Part shown: positions 37,833-46,916 of the stretch, piece after piece
Numbering within the stretch: the stretch's first letter is position 1
How the letters are laid out: every line of letters begins with the position of its first letter
DNA from: an uncultured Methylophilaceae bacterium
GTDB taxonomy: Bacteria; Pseudomonadota; Gammaproteobacteria; Burkholderiales; Methylophilaceae
Assembly: GCA_903899965.1 (NCBI GenBank)
Contig: CAIULB010000030.1
Coordinates: 25,489-89,488, forward strand
DNA length: 64,000 nucleotides
Direction of reading: 5' to 3'
Program-made: the position numbers and the translations under genes
Notes under the pieces: model-generated
What the model saw: only the letters and a program-made list of their open reading frames with translations
Databases searched by the model: none
What the model was told of the DNA's origin: nothing

Positions 37833-39505
37833 AGTGATTTCTCCCTGCGACCTTCACAGGCTTGAACGACAACTCCCCCGCGGCCGCCTTCTGCAATTTC
37901 CTCACTGCTTACTTTGAAGTTTTCCATATTCATGGTGTGGTAACTATCAAAATATTTCTTAATGTCTTTTTCAATGCCGCGGTCAAATTCAGGCTTAACC
38001 GTGTGTGTATGACCCCAGGTGACTTTCACTACTTGGCCATCTTTAACGACAAGTTCACCGTCTTTAAAGACGTAATCAGGTTTTTCGAACATTTTCTCGC
38101 GGTCTGGGTTGTCGGTGTAAACGGTAATATCTGCACCTGCGCCAATGCCTAAATGGCCTCTATCGTGTAAGCCGACTAATTTGGCTGCGCCAGCGCGCGT
38201 CATAATTGCAATATCGTACAAACTATATTCGCGGTCTAAACTAGTGAGTGTGCTCATGGCTTGCGCGTCTAAATTAAGTTTTGCGAACATATCGTTGCGG
38301 AAGGTTTTATCCATAAGCAATTTAATGAGATGCGGATAGCTAGTGAATGGGGCGCCATTTGGATGGTCAGTGGTTAAGAAAACACGCCATGGGTCATCGG
38401 TGAGCAAGAAAATCTCAAGACCAATCGCCCATTGCAAGGCATTCACAAAGTTTTGGTCTTTGTATTTGAATGGCACCACACCACAGCCTGAGTCGCACTC
38501 AATGTCCATAATCACAGACTTGCGCGGTGAACCTAGCGTGGAGTTGGCGAATTGGTGCATATTGTCGCCAGAGGCGGTGACGGTTTGATTAAATAAAATC
38601 TGACCAACGTCGGCTGAGATATGTTTGTTTTTGTTAATCGCTTCAGCGATTTGCGCGGCGCCCGATGAAAACTTGCGGTCGCCTTCTGTACCGTAGCTGT
38701 GGAATTGAATGTGCGTTAGATGAAGCGGATAGCCTTCGGAAGCACCCATGGTTTTGAGTGTGGTTTCCATGTTGCCTGGCACGCCCAAGTTATTGCCATG
38801 CACATGCAAAGGGTGTGGTACGCCAAGCTCGTGAACGGCACGAGATAAAGCCTTTAATACTTCACGCGGTGTGACTTGATAATGCGAGTTTTGCTCATCT
38901 AAATCTAAAGCGCGTTGGTTGAATTTGAATGCGCTAATGCCGCCAGGATTAACCACCTTAATGCCTATGGCTTGCGAGGCATGCATAATCCAAGCCACGT
39001 AATCGTTAATCGCGTTTTGGTCTTTCTTTGCGGCTAACATACGCAAGAAATAATCATCACTGCCTATCATGGCGTAACCGCCTTTGTCGATGATAGGTGT
39101 ATCGCCCATTTCAAGGTGCGATTGGCGAGCATTCACAGGAGAAAGCGCTGGTTCAAAGGCTGCGGTGTAGCCCATCTCCGCATAACGATAGCCTGTTGTA
39201 AAGGTGGATGGCGCTGCATGGCCGCAACCAGAGCGGCACAATGCGCTATGTTGGCTTGGGTCTGCACGGTGATCTTCAGGCAACATCATGCGGGCAATAT
39301 TCACTTTGCCGCCGCCAATGTGGGTGTGCATGTCAATCGCGCCAGCCATGACCACTTTGCCGCTTAAATTGAAGGTCTGGTCTATAGTTTCATCATCGCG
39401 TGGACGGCTCACTATGCGGCCATCGCGGATGTAAATGTCCATCACTTTCCCATCAACTTGATGGGCGGGGTCGTAAACTTTACCGCCGCTTAATTTAATC
39501 AACAT
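37829..39505 (-). CDS. fhcA: Formyltransferase/hydrolase complex subunit A (hydrolase)
   Basis: Zinc-dependent amidohydrolase subunit that releases formate from formylmethanofuran. Length 558 aa. The metal motif MHTHIGGGKVN (His60 and His62) lies near the N-terminus; LHVHGNNLGVPGNMETT, LTHIQFHSYG and TTDHPNGAPF supply further metal and active-site residues. FwdA of methanogens is the homologue. In Methylobacterium the hydrolase has lost the redox partner and only hydrolyses. It lies 22 bases after fhcB and overlaps fhcD by 4. Confidence 0.95.
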   Translation of the reverse strand: MLIKLSGGKVYDPAHQVDGKVMDIYIRDGRIVSRPRDDETIDQTFNLSGKVVMAGAIDMHTHIGGGKVNIARMMLPEDHRADPSQHSALCRSGCGHAAPSTFTTGYRYAEMGYTAAFEPALSPVNARQSHLEMGDTPIIDKGGYAMIGSDDYFLRMLAAKKDQNAINDYVAWIMHASQAIGIKVVNPGGISAFKFNQRALDLDEQNSHYQVTPREVLKALSRAVHELGVPHPLHVHGNNLGVPGNMETTLKTMGASEGYPLHLTHIQFHSYGTEGDRKFSSGAAQIAEAINKNKHISADVGQILFNQTVTASGDNMHQFANSTLGSPRKSVIMDIECDSGCGVVPFKYKDQNFVNALQWAIGLEIFLLTDDPWRVFLTTDHPNGAPFTSYPHLIKLLMDKTFRNDMFAKLNLDAQAMSTLTSLDREYSLYDIAIMTRAGAAKLVGLHDRGHLGIGAGADITVYTDNPDREKMFEKPDYVFKDGELVVKDGQVVKVTWGHTHTVKPEFDRGIEKDIKKYFDSYHTMNMENFKVSSEEIAEGGRGGVVVQACEGRREKSL

Positions 39506-39527
39506 CGTTCTGCTCTCTTATATTCTT

Positions 39528-40802
39528 TTACAGTCCTGCTTCAATCGCAGCTATCACTTCGACCAAGCTCGGTAATCTGCTTTCACGTAATTTCGCTAGC
39601 GGCAAGCTCACGGAGCTATCAATGCGGAAGATCGTGCCTGCGTGGTCGATGCCCGCGGTGCTGACTGGGATAAACACATCGGCATCGTTAGCCTGCATAT
39701 TGGCATGGCCAATCACAATTTTTGGAATGTTAACCTTAGGTGGGGTTTTGTCAGGGTTAAATTCACTCACCCAAAGCAAAGCATCTGCTTCGCCATTCGC
39801 TAGTAATTGTTCTGCGCTAAAGTGATGTGGGTCGTATTCGGGATGCTTGCGAGCAAAGCGACTGCGAACAGCATAGCCGCTAGTCCAAGTGCTGGTTTGG
39901 TTAACGCTGTAGTCGCCTTCTGAACCACCAAGCGGTAAGCCAGAGGAGCGTGTTTTCGCATTTAGTTTAATGACCAACTCGGTAATGTTTTGAATAGTAA
40001 GTTCAGCGTGGGCTATATTTAAATCACTGCTCACCCAAGTGACCACGCTATATTTCGCAGCTTTGAGGCGTTCGCTTAAGCTTTCTAAATCTGATGTTTT
40101 AATGCCTGCAATCTCTGATGCAATTAAAGATTTGCCAGAAATGATCGCACGCAAAGCGGCAACAACTTCTGGCAATCGTTCCAAATCACAAGGAAGCACT
40201 GTTGGCTTAATGCCTTTAGGTGAAATACCTGCGGAGGTATCTGTATTTTGACCACCCAAGTAAACGACTTCACGGGCGCTAGTGTCTTGGTCGAACATGC
40301 TTTCTTTGTTCCATATATTGCGTTCAAAGAAGCGTGGATTGTGGCTCACAATATCAGTGCCAATCACTAATAACAGGTCAACGCGGTTACGCACTTCTGT
40401 GAGTGTAGTGACTTGCCAGCCGGAGTTTTGTACAACTAAAGTGTTGCGGAAGTTACTGTAAGCATTCATGTGGTCTAGTGTTGCGCCAACCTTATCAGCG
40501 AGGCTTAATACGCTTCGCATCCCATGCACTTCGGTGCCTAGGCCAGCAAATAGTGGCTGGTTGGTGCCACGTAAAATTTCAGCAGCTTTACTCACGGCCT
40601 CAGTTAAAGAAACTGTTTTTCCGCCTACGCTTGGGCTTGAGGTTTGAATGGCGCGTTCAAAAAAAGTTACGCACTTAGCACAACCTTTGTCGCTTACCTT
40701 AAGCAAGCTTGTTGTATCGCGCTCAATGCGAACATCGTCGCAAAGCAATCCGCAAGCTGGGCAGGTAACGGCTTCAAAAGTCGAAGCGCTGAAATTGGCC
40801 AT
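39528..40802 (-). CDS. fhcB: Formyltransferase/hydrolase complex subunit B
   Basis: Homologue of the tungsten/molybdenum subunit FwdB/FmdB of formylmethanofuran dehydrogenase, 424 aa. In methylotrophic bacteria this subunit is thought to have no redox role. The N-terminus still holds CPACGLLCDD (Cys14, Cys17, Cys21) and a further Cys41, the spacing of an iron-sulfur site. The later part shows GTEVHGMRS and NPRFFERN. First gene of the fhcBADC operon, divergent from the beta-RFAP synthase gene over a gap of about 210 bases. Confidence 0.93.
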   Translation of the reverse strand: MANFSASTFEAVTCPACGLLCDDVRIERDTTSLLKVSDKGCAKCVTFFERAIQTSSPSVGGKTVSLTEAVSKAAEILRGTNQPLFAGLGTEVHGMRSVLSLADKVGATLDHMNAYSNFRNTLVVQNSGWQVTTLTEVRNRVDLLLVIGTDIVSHNPRFFERNIWNKESMFDQDTSAREVVYLGGQNTDTSAGISPKGIKPTVLPCDLERLPEVVAALRAIISGKSLIASEIAGIKTSDLESLSERLKAAKYSVVTWVSSDLNIAHAELTIQNITELVIKLNAKTRSSGLPLGGSEGDYSVNQTSTWTSGYAVRSRFARKHPEYDPHHFSAEQLLANGEADALLWVSEFNPDKTPPKVNIPKIVIGHANMQANDADVFIPVSTAGIDHAGTIFRIDSSVSLPLAKLRESRLPSLVEVIAAIEAGL

Positions 40803-41011
40803 TTGAAAAACCTTATCTTTTTAAAAAAATAGAGTGATTTATATATAGGTCTATTTTAATTCTTTAATACGCGGCTATGTTGAATAAGCGTGATTAAACC
40901 TCAGAAATTTTTGACTTTTAACTGAAATAGTCATTCCGCTTAGACATAGGAAAAACCTAGTGTCTGCGATACAATAAGACCTTCAAAAAATGCACTTGGG
41001 CACCACTCTTC

Positions 41012-42010
41012 ATGACCAATTTAGATGTTGATATGCTAAATTCAATCAGTGCCGCCCGTTGCAGTGTTAATGTCACGACTTCTTCACGTTTGCACTTGGG
41101 TTTTTTTGATCTAAACGGTGGTTTGGGTCGTAAGTTCGGCAGCATTGGTTTGAGCTTGCAAGCGCCTGTCACGTCATTAAGTATTAGCCCATCCAAAACA
41201 TTTACAGCCGAAGGTGAAGGCGCAGAGCGCGCCATTAAAATCGCCCAGCAAGTCGCTAGGCATTTAAATGTTGATGGTGGGGTGCATATCCATTTGGATC
41301 AAGTGATACCTGAGCATTCTGGCTTGGGTTCTGGTACACAGTTATCCTTGGCTGTGGGTATGGCAATGAATGCGCTGTATCAGCGTAATCTAACCGTGAA
41401 TGAAATTGCCCTGATTACGCAACGCGGAACACGTTCTGGCATTGGCTTGGGCACATTTTCCACAGGCGGTTTGATTGTCGATGGTGGGCGGGCATCTAAA
41501 TCGCCTGTGCCTCCAGTGATTGCGCGTGCTGAGTTTCCTGAAGATTGGCCGATTTTATTGATTTTTGATAAAGGTCACTCTGGCATGTACGGCACTCAAG
41601 AGTTAGCAGCCTTTCAAAATCTCCCACTCTTCCCAGAAGATTCAGCGTTATTGTTATGTCGCCAAGTTCTAATGCAGGCTTTGCCTGCGATTGCAGAACG
41701 GGATTTGCCAGCATTTGGCCAAGCTATTCAAACCTTGCAAGCCGTCACAGGTGATTACTTTGCTCCAGCGCAGGGTGGTGGCCGGTACACAAGTCCGCTT
41801 GTTGCAAAAGTGCTTAGTCAATTGCAGGTCAATGGTGTGCATTGCTTCGGCCAAAGCTCATGGGGGCCGACAGGCTTCGCAGTTTTTGAAAATCAACTAG
41901 AAGCTGAAACACAGCTGAACCAACTTAATGCTACATTTGGGTATGAGCAAGATTTACAGTTTCTGCTGACCAAGGCGAATAACCAGGCTAGTCAGATAGT
42001 TGTCAGTTAA
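41012..42010 (+). CDS. Beta-ribofuranosylaminobenzene 5'-phosphate synthase (H4MPT biosynthesis)
   Basis: Joins p-hydroxybenzoate or p-aminobenzoate with PRPP with loss of CO2, the first committed step of methanopterin synthesis. Length 332 aa. The GHMP-like core is seen in TTSSRLHLGFFDLNGG, in the glycine-rich EHSGLGSGTQLSLAVGMAMN and in RSGIGLGTFSTGGLIVDGG. The C-terminus has HCFGQSSWGPTGFA. The equivalent in Methylobacterium was called orf4. First gene of the rightward H4MPT operon. An in-frame ATG at 41033 is an alternative start. Confidence 0.93.
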   Translation: MTNLDVDMLNSISAARCSVNVTTSSRLHLGFFDLNGGLGRKFGSIGLSLQAPVTSLSISPSKTFTAEGEGAERAIKIAQQVARHLNVDGGVHIHLDQVIPEHSGLGSGTQLSLAVGMAMNALYQRNLTVNEIALITQRGTRSGIGLGTFSTGGLIVDGGRASKSPVPPVIARAEFPEDWPILLIFDKGHSGMYGTQELAAFQNLPLFPEDSALLLCRQVLMQALPAIAERDLPAFGQAIQTLQAVTGDYFAPAQGGGRYTSPLVAKVLSQLQVNGVHCFGQSSWGPTGFAVFENQLEAETQLNQLNATFGYEQDLQFLLTKANNQASQIVVS

Positions 42011-42040
42011 GAGTACTTCTAAGAATTGAAAGCGTAAAAC

Positions 42041-42934
42041 ATGGAAAAAGTATCCATCCTGCATTTAATCACCGCTTCAAAAAACGCGAGCCCATTTGAT
42101 GTGAATATGGCGTTTGATGCGGGCTTCGACAAAATCATGCCTTACACCCACGTTGAAATGAATGAAGTGGCTGGTTTAGTGCAAGATGCCATTTTTTCTC
42201 GAGGCCCAAGTGGCGTAAAACGTGAAAGCGTGTTTATTGGGGGTCGTGATATTGATGTGGCAATGGATATGCTTAATGCGGCTAAAAAAGCCATGGTGCC
42301 GCCTTTTGAAGTGTCTGTCTTTGCTGACCCATCAGGCGCTTTTACAACTGCTGCAGGCATGATGGCAAAAGTCGAGCAACATCTCGCAAAAAACTTTGGT
42401 GGAGCTATAAGTGGTCGCCGCGTGAGTGTCTTTGGCGCAACAGGCCCTGTGGGCGGCTGTACGGCCGTTATTGCGGCTAAATATGGCGCAACAGTACAAA
42501 TGGTTTCACATCGCAGTATTGCAGATGTGCAAGCAAAAGCTGATTCATACAATACGCGTTATGGCGTGAATATTGTTGCGGTGGATGGCACGAGTGATGC
42601 AGCCAAAATTGAAGTATTGAAAAATACCGATATCGCCCTCTGTGCTGCGGCGGCAGGGGTGCAAGTTTTAAGCCTCGCTCAAATGAAGCAAGCTAAAGAC
42701 TTAAAGATTGTGGCTGATGTAAATGCTGTGCCACCTGCAGGTGCTGAAGGTGTGGATGTATTTGCTGATGGTGCAGCAATAGCCTGCACAAAGGCTTTTG
42801 GGATTGGTGCCTTGGCAATCGGTAATGTGAAGTACAAAACACAACACAACTTGCTCAAGCTAATGTTGGAATCAGAAAAGAAACAGTATTTAGACTTTTT
42901 GTCTGCCTTTGAAATGGCGCGTAAAAGTCTGTAA
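42041..42934 (+). CDS. mtdB: NAD(P)-dependent methylene-H4MPT dehydrogenase
   Basis: Oxidises methylene-H4MPT to methenyl-H4MPT, the first oxidation after formaldehyde capture. Length 297 aa. The N-terminus ILHLITASKNASPFDVNMAFDAGFD and the Rossmann loop FGATGPVGGCTA (about 135-146) identify the MtdB/MtdA family, and the neighbourhood with mch and beta-RFAP synthase points to MtdB. It lies 30 bases after the beta-RFAP synthase gene and 29 before orfY. The fae gene, which loads formaldehyde on H4MPT, is not in this window. Confidence 0.94.
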   Translation: MEKVSILHLITASKNASPFDVNMAFDAGFDKIMPYTHVEMNEVAGLVQDAIFSRGPSGVKRESVFIGGRDIDVAMDMLNAAKKAMVPPFEVSVFADPSGAFTTAAGMMAKVEQHLAKNFGGAISGRRVSVFGATGPVGGCTAVIAAKYGATVQMVSHRSIADVQAKADSYNTRYGVNIVAVDGTSDAAKIEVLKNTDIALCAAAAGVQVLSLAQMKQAKDLKIVADVNAVPPAGAEGVDVFADGAAIACTKAFGIGALAIGNVKYKTQHNLLKLMLESEKKQYLDFLSAFEMARKSL

Positions 42935-42963
42935 AGGTTTAAGGATAATCTCTGATTAAACGA

Positions 42964-44052
42964 GTGCTTATTGCGGCGATTTCTTCACGGCCTTTTGTAA
43001 AGGCTGCGGTTACGGCTGGATATGCAGTAGTGGCGTTGGATGTTTTTGCAGATGTCGATACTCAGCGTTCCGCAGAGCAAGTTTATAAGATTGATTACGC
43101 TAATAATGGCTTTGACGCCAAACACTTTGAAGCGACCCTAGATCAAATTGACACTAGTGATATGCAGGGCTTTGCTTATGGCAGTGGTTTTGAAGCACAG
43201 CCTGATTTGCTAGAGTGCATTGCTAAACGCTTGCCGCTAATAGGTAATGCGCCGGAAGTTGTGCGCAAACTCAAAGATGCGCCATATTTCTTCGGGGTGT
43301 TGGATAGCTTGGCTATTCCACATCCCGAAGTGAGCTTTTTATTACTTGCGAACGCTGAGGGATGGATATGTAAGGAGGAGGGTGGCTCCGGCGGCGCACA
43401 TGTGCTGAATGCTGTTACTAATCAAGACTTACCAAAAGGTCAATATTTCCAACGTGTGATCGATGGCACGCCTATTTCTATGCTGTTTGCAGCAAATGGT
43501 ACAGAGATAAAAGTGATAGGTTTTAATCAGCAGTGGGTTGCACCGATTGCGGGCAAGCCATACCGTTATGGCGGTATTGTTGGCAACGCCAATTTACCTT
43601 TAGCTATTAAACAATCATTGCAAGAAGCTGCAAAGAAAATCACTATGGCTTTTGGTTTGCGTGGCTTAAATAGCTTGGATGTGATTTGGCAAAGTGGCCA
43701 GTATTGGGTGTTGGAAATCAACCCAAGATTAAGTTCAACGCTAGATTTATATCAATCGAAAGGAAGTAATTTGTTTGCCCTGCATGTTCAGGCGGTTAGT
43801 GGCGATTTGAGTCGTTTCCCGGTCATCTCCTCTCGCTCAAAAGCGCGTAACGTTTTATATGCGGCACAAGATGTCGTTATTCCTGAAGATTTGGTTTGGC
43901 CAGACTGGGTGGCTGATATTCCGATGGCGCTGACTGAAATTCCTCAGCATCAGCCTATTTGTACGGTTTTGGCAGAAGCGGATTTAGCCGTTGAGGCCCA
44001 AGCCTTGGTTGTTGAAAGACTCGATCAGCTGTCCGCTTTATTATTTAAGTAG
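42964..44052 (+). CDS. orfY: ATP-grasp protein of the H4MPT island (OrfY-like)
   Basis: ATP-grasp-like protein of 362 residues. A Rossmann-like N-terminus (VLIAAISSRPFVKAAVTAGYAV) is followed by an ATP-grasp core with WICKEEGGSGGAHV, then YFQRVIDGTPISMLF and the metal-binding VLEINPRLSST. It fits the OrfY family found in H4MPT gene islands of methylotrophs, whose substrate is not known; ligation of an amino acid or acid to a cofactor part is the likely chemistry. The start is GTG at 42964; an upstream CTG or ATT with AAGGA before it is possible and would give the MIKRVLIAA start. Confidence 0.82.
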   Translation: MLIAAISSRPFVKAAVTAGYAVVALDVFADVDTQRSAEQVYKIDYANNGFDAKHFEATLDQIDTSDMQGFAYGSGFEAQPDLLECIAKRLPLIGNAPEVVRKLKDAPYFFGVLDSLAIPHPEVSFLLLANAEGWICKEEGGSGGAHVLNAVTNQDLPKGQYFQRVIDGTPISMLFAANGTEIKVIGFNQQWVAPIAGKPYRYGGIVGNANLPLAIKQSLQEAAKKITMAFGLRGLNSLDVIWQSGQYWVLEINPRLSSTLDLYQSKGSNLFALHVQAVSGDLSRFPVISSRSKARNVLYAAQDVVIPEDLVWPDWVADIPMALTEIPQHQPICTVLAEADLAVEAQALVVERLDQLSALLFK

Positions 44053-44079
44053 TTTTATTGAAAATTTGTAGGAGTTTTA

Positions 44080-45075
44080 ATGTCTGAATATACCCAAGCT
44101 TCGCGGCTTGATACATCAAGTTGGCCAAGCGTGAATGCGCTGGCCAATCCCTTTGTCGCAGATCTTGTTGCAAATGCTAAAGAGTTGCGTTTGGGCGTTG
44201 CTAAGTCTGACAATGGTGCGACTATTGTTGATGCGGGTGTTAAGCATGCAGGCGGTTTGGAAGCCGGCCGATTGATTGCAGAAATTTGCATGGGTGGTTT
44301 AGGCCATGTCAATTTGCAAGCTTCAAGTGTTTTTCCACATTGGCCTTGGATGCTTTCTGTGCATTCAAATAATCCAATTTTGTCTTGCTTAGGTAGCCAA
44401 TATGCTGGCTGGAGTTTGGCGCATGAGAAATTCTTTTCATTGGGCTCAGGTCCAGGACGTGCCATTGCGGGTCGTGAGGATTTGTTCAAGGATTTAGGCT
44501 ACAAAGATCAAGCGAATGCAGCGTGCTTGGTACTTGAAAGTGATAAAGCACCACCTGTTGAAGTGATTGAAAAGGTTTCGCGTGATACTGGTGTTGCAGT
44601 TAAAAACTTAACTTTTATCCTTACTCCAACGAGCAGCTTGGCTGGTACGGTGCAAATCGTAGCGCGTGTGCTCGAAGTGGCGATGCATAAAATTCATACC
44701 CTACACTTCCCGCTAGACCATGTTGTGGATGGCATGGCGAGTTCGCCTGTGCCGCCACCATCGCCTGATTTCTTAATCGGAATGGGGCGTACCAATGATG
44801 CGATTTTATTTGGTGGTCATGCGCATTTGTTTGTAAAAGGCTCAGATGACGCAGCGGCAAAATTAGCCAAAGAGTTGCCAAGCTGTTCATCACGAGATTA
44901 CGGCCGTCCATTTGCCGAAGTGTTCAAAGCAGTGAATATGGATTTCTATAAGATAGACCCGATGTTATTCAGCCCAGCGGCTGTGACTGTAACGGCCCTA
45001 GAGTCTGGCAATACATTCACAGCTGGTAAGTTGGATGCAGCTTTAATTGACCAATCGTTTGGTTACCAAGCTTAA
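44080..45075 (+). CDS. mch: Methenyl-H4MPT cyclohydrolase
   Basis: Hydrolyses methenyl-H4MPT to formyl-H4MPT, which the Fhc complex then handles. Length 331 aa. SDNGATIVDAGVKHAGGLEAG, CMGGLGHVNL and GSGPGRAIAG near the middle, and SSRDYGRPFAEVFKAVN with MLFSPAAVTVTAL at the C-terminus, are characteristic. The ATG has AGGAG upstream. It lies 27 bases after orfY and 8 before orf5, in one operon. Confidence 0.96.
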   Translation: MSEYTQASRLDTSSWPSVNALANPFVADLVANAKELRLGVAKSDNGATIVDAGVKHAGGLEAGRLIAEICMGGLGHVNLQASSVFPHWPWMLSVHSNNPILSCLGSQYAGWSLAHEKFFSLGSGPGRAIAGREDLFKDLGYKDQANAACLVLESDKAPPVEVIEKVSRDTGVAVKNLTFILTPTSSLAGTVQIVARVLEVAMHKIHTLHFPLDHVVDGMASSPVPPPSPDFLIGMGRTNDAILFGGHAHLFVKGSDDAAAKLAKELPSCSSRDYGRPFAEVFKAVNMDFYKIDPMLFSPAAVTVTALESGNTFTAGKLDAALIDQSFGYQA

Positions 45076-45083
45076 GTTTTGTA

Positions 45084-45971
45084 ATGACAAAAATTCCCGT
45101 CTTTACTGACGATCCAGGCTGGCATGGCAATCGCTTAAAAGAGGCGTTTGCGGTGCGCGGCTACCAAGCTGTTTTTATCTCACTTAAAGATTGTTTTTTA
45201 GACCTCACTGCTACCTCAAGCGGTGTTGTAATTCCTGGCTTTGATGCCTTACCTAAATTCGCTTTTGTTCGCGGGGTTCCAGGTGGCACGTTACAACAAG
45301 TCATCGCTCGTTTAGATATTTTGCATGTTTTGGAAATGCTGGGTGTCAAAGTTTATAACACTGGACGATCAGTGGAGCGTACGGTGGATAAAGCCATGAC
45401 TAGCTTTCTCTTGCATCATCACGGCATTGCCACTCCAGATACTTGGGTGTGTGAATCTCGTCACGAAGCGCATGAGATTATGGCGCGGGAAATCACAGAA
45501 GATAATCCGCTGGTCATTAAGCCGCTATTTGGCTCTCAAGGCAACGGCGTGCGAATGATTAAAAAAGTTGATGCTTTACCTGTTCCGATGGAAGCACATG
45601 TTGATGGTTTGTATTACTTGCAGCGCTATGTAGATAGCGGTGAAGGTGTGTGGCATGACCACCGTGTGTTTGTCGTGCAAGGTAAAGCCATTGCTGCCAT
45701 GGTTCGCCGTGGTGAGGGTTGGGTGAATAATGTGGCGCTCGGTGGACGCTGTGAGGCGGTGGCGCATGATGGCGAACTTGCCATGCTGGCTGAAGCCTCC
45801 GCCAAAGCGGTGGACATTGATTATTGCGGCGTGGATATTATTCGAGACCATCACGGCAAATTGTACGTGCTTGAAGTAAATAGCATTCCCGCCTGGAAAG
45901 GTTTGCAAGGCGTTGTGGATATAGATATTGCACAAGCCCTGGTGGACGACTGTTTGGGGTTGTTGGAATGA
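45084..45971 (+). CDS. orf5: RimK-type ATP-grasp ligase of the H4MPT island (Orf5-like)
   Basis: RimK-family ATP-grasp enzyme of 295 residues. The core shows VERTVDKAMTSFLLHHHGI, PLVIKPLFGSQGNGVRMI (ATP loop) and the metal-binding LYVLEVNSIPAWKGLQ. RimK proteins add glutamate to a carboxylate. Methylotroph methylofuran and H4MPT carry glutamyl parts, so a glutamate or tyrosine ligase step in cofactor synthesis is a fair inference. Position right after mch matches orf5 in Methylobacterium. The stop overlaps the orf7 start by 4 bases. Confidence 0.85.
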   Translation: MTKIPVFTDDPGWHGNRLKEAFAVRGYQAVFISLKDCFLDLTATSSGVVIPGFDALPKFAFVRGVPGGTLQQVIARLDILHVLEMLGVKVYNTGRSVERTVDKAMTSFLLHHHGIATPDTWVCESRHEAHEIMAREITEDNPLVIKPLFGSQGNGVRMIKKVDALPVPMEAHVDGLYYLQRYVDSGEGVWHDHRVFVVQGKAIAAMVRRGEGWVNNVALGGRCEAVAHDGELAMLAEASAKAVDIDYCGVDIIRDHHGKLYVLEVNSIPAWKGLQGVVDIDIAQALVDDCLGLLE

Positions 45972-46795
45972 GTGATATCGCCTTAGTTTATCGTGATGCT
46001 TGTATGGCTGAATTAAGTGCCATTAAGCCAGGCAATGTGCACATGTTTGCGGATGGTCATGGCATGGTGGTGCAGGATTTTATTAAAAGCGCGGATGCTT
46101 CAGCGCAAAACATTGCCACACCAAATTTAAGCGTTGGTGAGCGCATTTTAAGCTCCATCAAATCTACTTGGGATGCAGTTGGGTGTAATACGAATCTAGG
46201 CATTGTGTTGCTCACAGCACCTATGATTCAAGCCGCTTATTCAAAAGATGGTTTTAGCCAAAAAACACTTCAAGACGTGCTGAATAATTTAACGGTAGAA
46301 GATGCTGTGAAAGCTTATGACGCTATTTCAATGGCGATGCCTGCAGGCGTGGGTGAGGCTGAAACGCATGATGTACACCAAATGCCACAAGTGACCTTGC
46401 TTGAGGCCATGAAATCGGCTTCGGATAGAGACTTAATCGCCCAACAATATGCCAATGGCTACCAAGATATTTTCAATCTAGGTGTGATGACTTATCAACA
46501 TTATCTAGTAAAATGGGAACGATCGGCGTGGGCAGTGACCGCAACATATTTGGCTTTTTTGGCTGCGTTTGAAGATAGTCATATTGCTAGAAAGTACGGA
46601 AAGGAAATAGCGCAAGCTATTCAACAAGAATCAAAAAATCACTTTCAACATTTCACATCACAAGAAAATCCCAAGCTTTACCAAGCCACTTTATTGGCTT
46701 GGGATATTGACCTTAAGAAGCGGTGCATTAACCCGGGCACAAGTGCAGATTTGACCGTGGCAACAATTCTCGCAAACAATTTAATTTTAGGCTAA
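45968..46795 (+). CDS. orf7: CitG/MdcB-like protein of the H4MPT island (Orf7-like)
   Basis: Protein of 275 residues related to triphosphoribosyl-dephospho-CoA synthase (CitG/MdcB). The N-terminal ELSAIKPGNVHMFADGHGM, the TNLGIVLLTAPM stretch and AMPAGVGEAETHDVH match the family, and the C-terminal NPGTSADLTVATIL is also conserved. No citrate or malonate decarboxylase genes are near; instead the gene closes the H4MPT operon, as orf7 does in Methylobacterium, where it is needed for C1 growth. A phosphoribosyl transfer in cofactor synthesis is the likely role, not shown by sequence. No standard terminator follows. Confidence 0.85.
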   Translation: MSDIALVYRDACMAELSAIKPGNVHMFADGHGMVVQDFIKSADASAQNIATPNLSVGERILSSIKSTWDAVGCNTNLGIVLLTAPMIQAAYSKDGFSQKTLQDVLNNLTVEDAVKAYDAISMAMPAGVGEAETHDVHQMPQVTLLEAMKSASDRDLIAQQYANGYQDIFNLGVMTYQHYLVKWERSAWAVTATYLAFLAAFEDSHIARKYGKEIAQAIQQESKNHFQHFTSQENPKLYQATLLAWDIDLKKRCINPGTSADLTVATILANNLILG

Positions 46796-46870
46796 AAACT
46801 AAGCCTAACTGTTGGTATTTTCTCGCTGTTTTTCTTTATCATTTTGCATGTGATTTATCCCCCTTAATCA

Positions 46871-46879
46871 TGCTAAAAT
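46871..46879 (+). promoter_or_regulatory. Extended -10 promoter element of gyrA
   Basis: TGCTAAAAT lies 38 bases before the gyrA ATG, the same TGnTAAAAT form as in front of purT and typA. A good -35 box is not visible. Confidence 0.5.
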
Positions 46880-46916
46880 TGGGCTTTTAATCCACGCTTA
46901 AAGCCAATAGAACAAT

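Noticed and set aside
46787..46808. TTAGGCT/AGCCTAA inverted repeat after orf7 as a terminator
   Set aside because: The stem has only 7 pairs, starts inside the orf7 end and no T run follows, so I do not call it a terminator.
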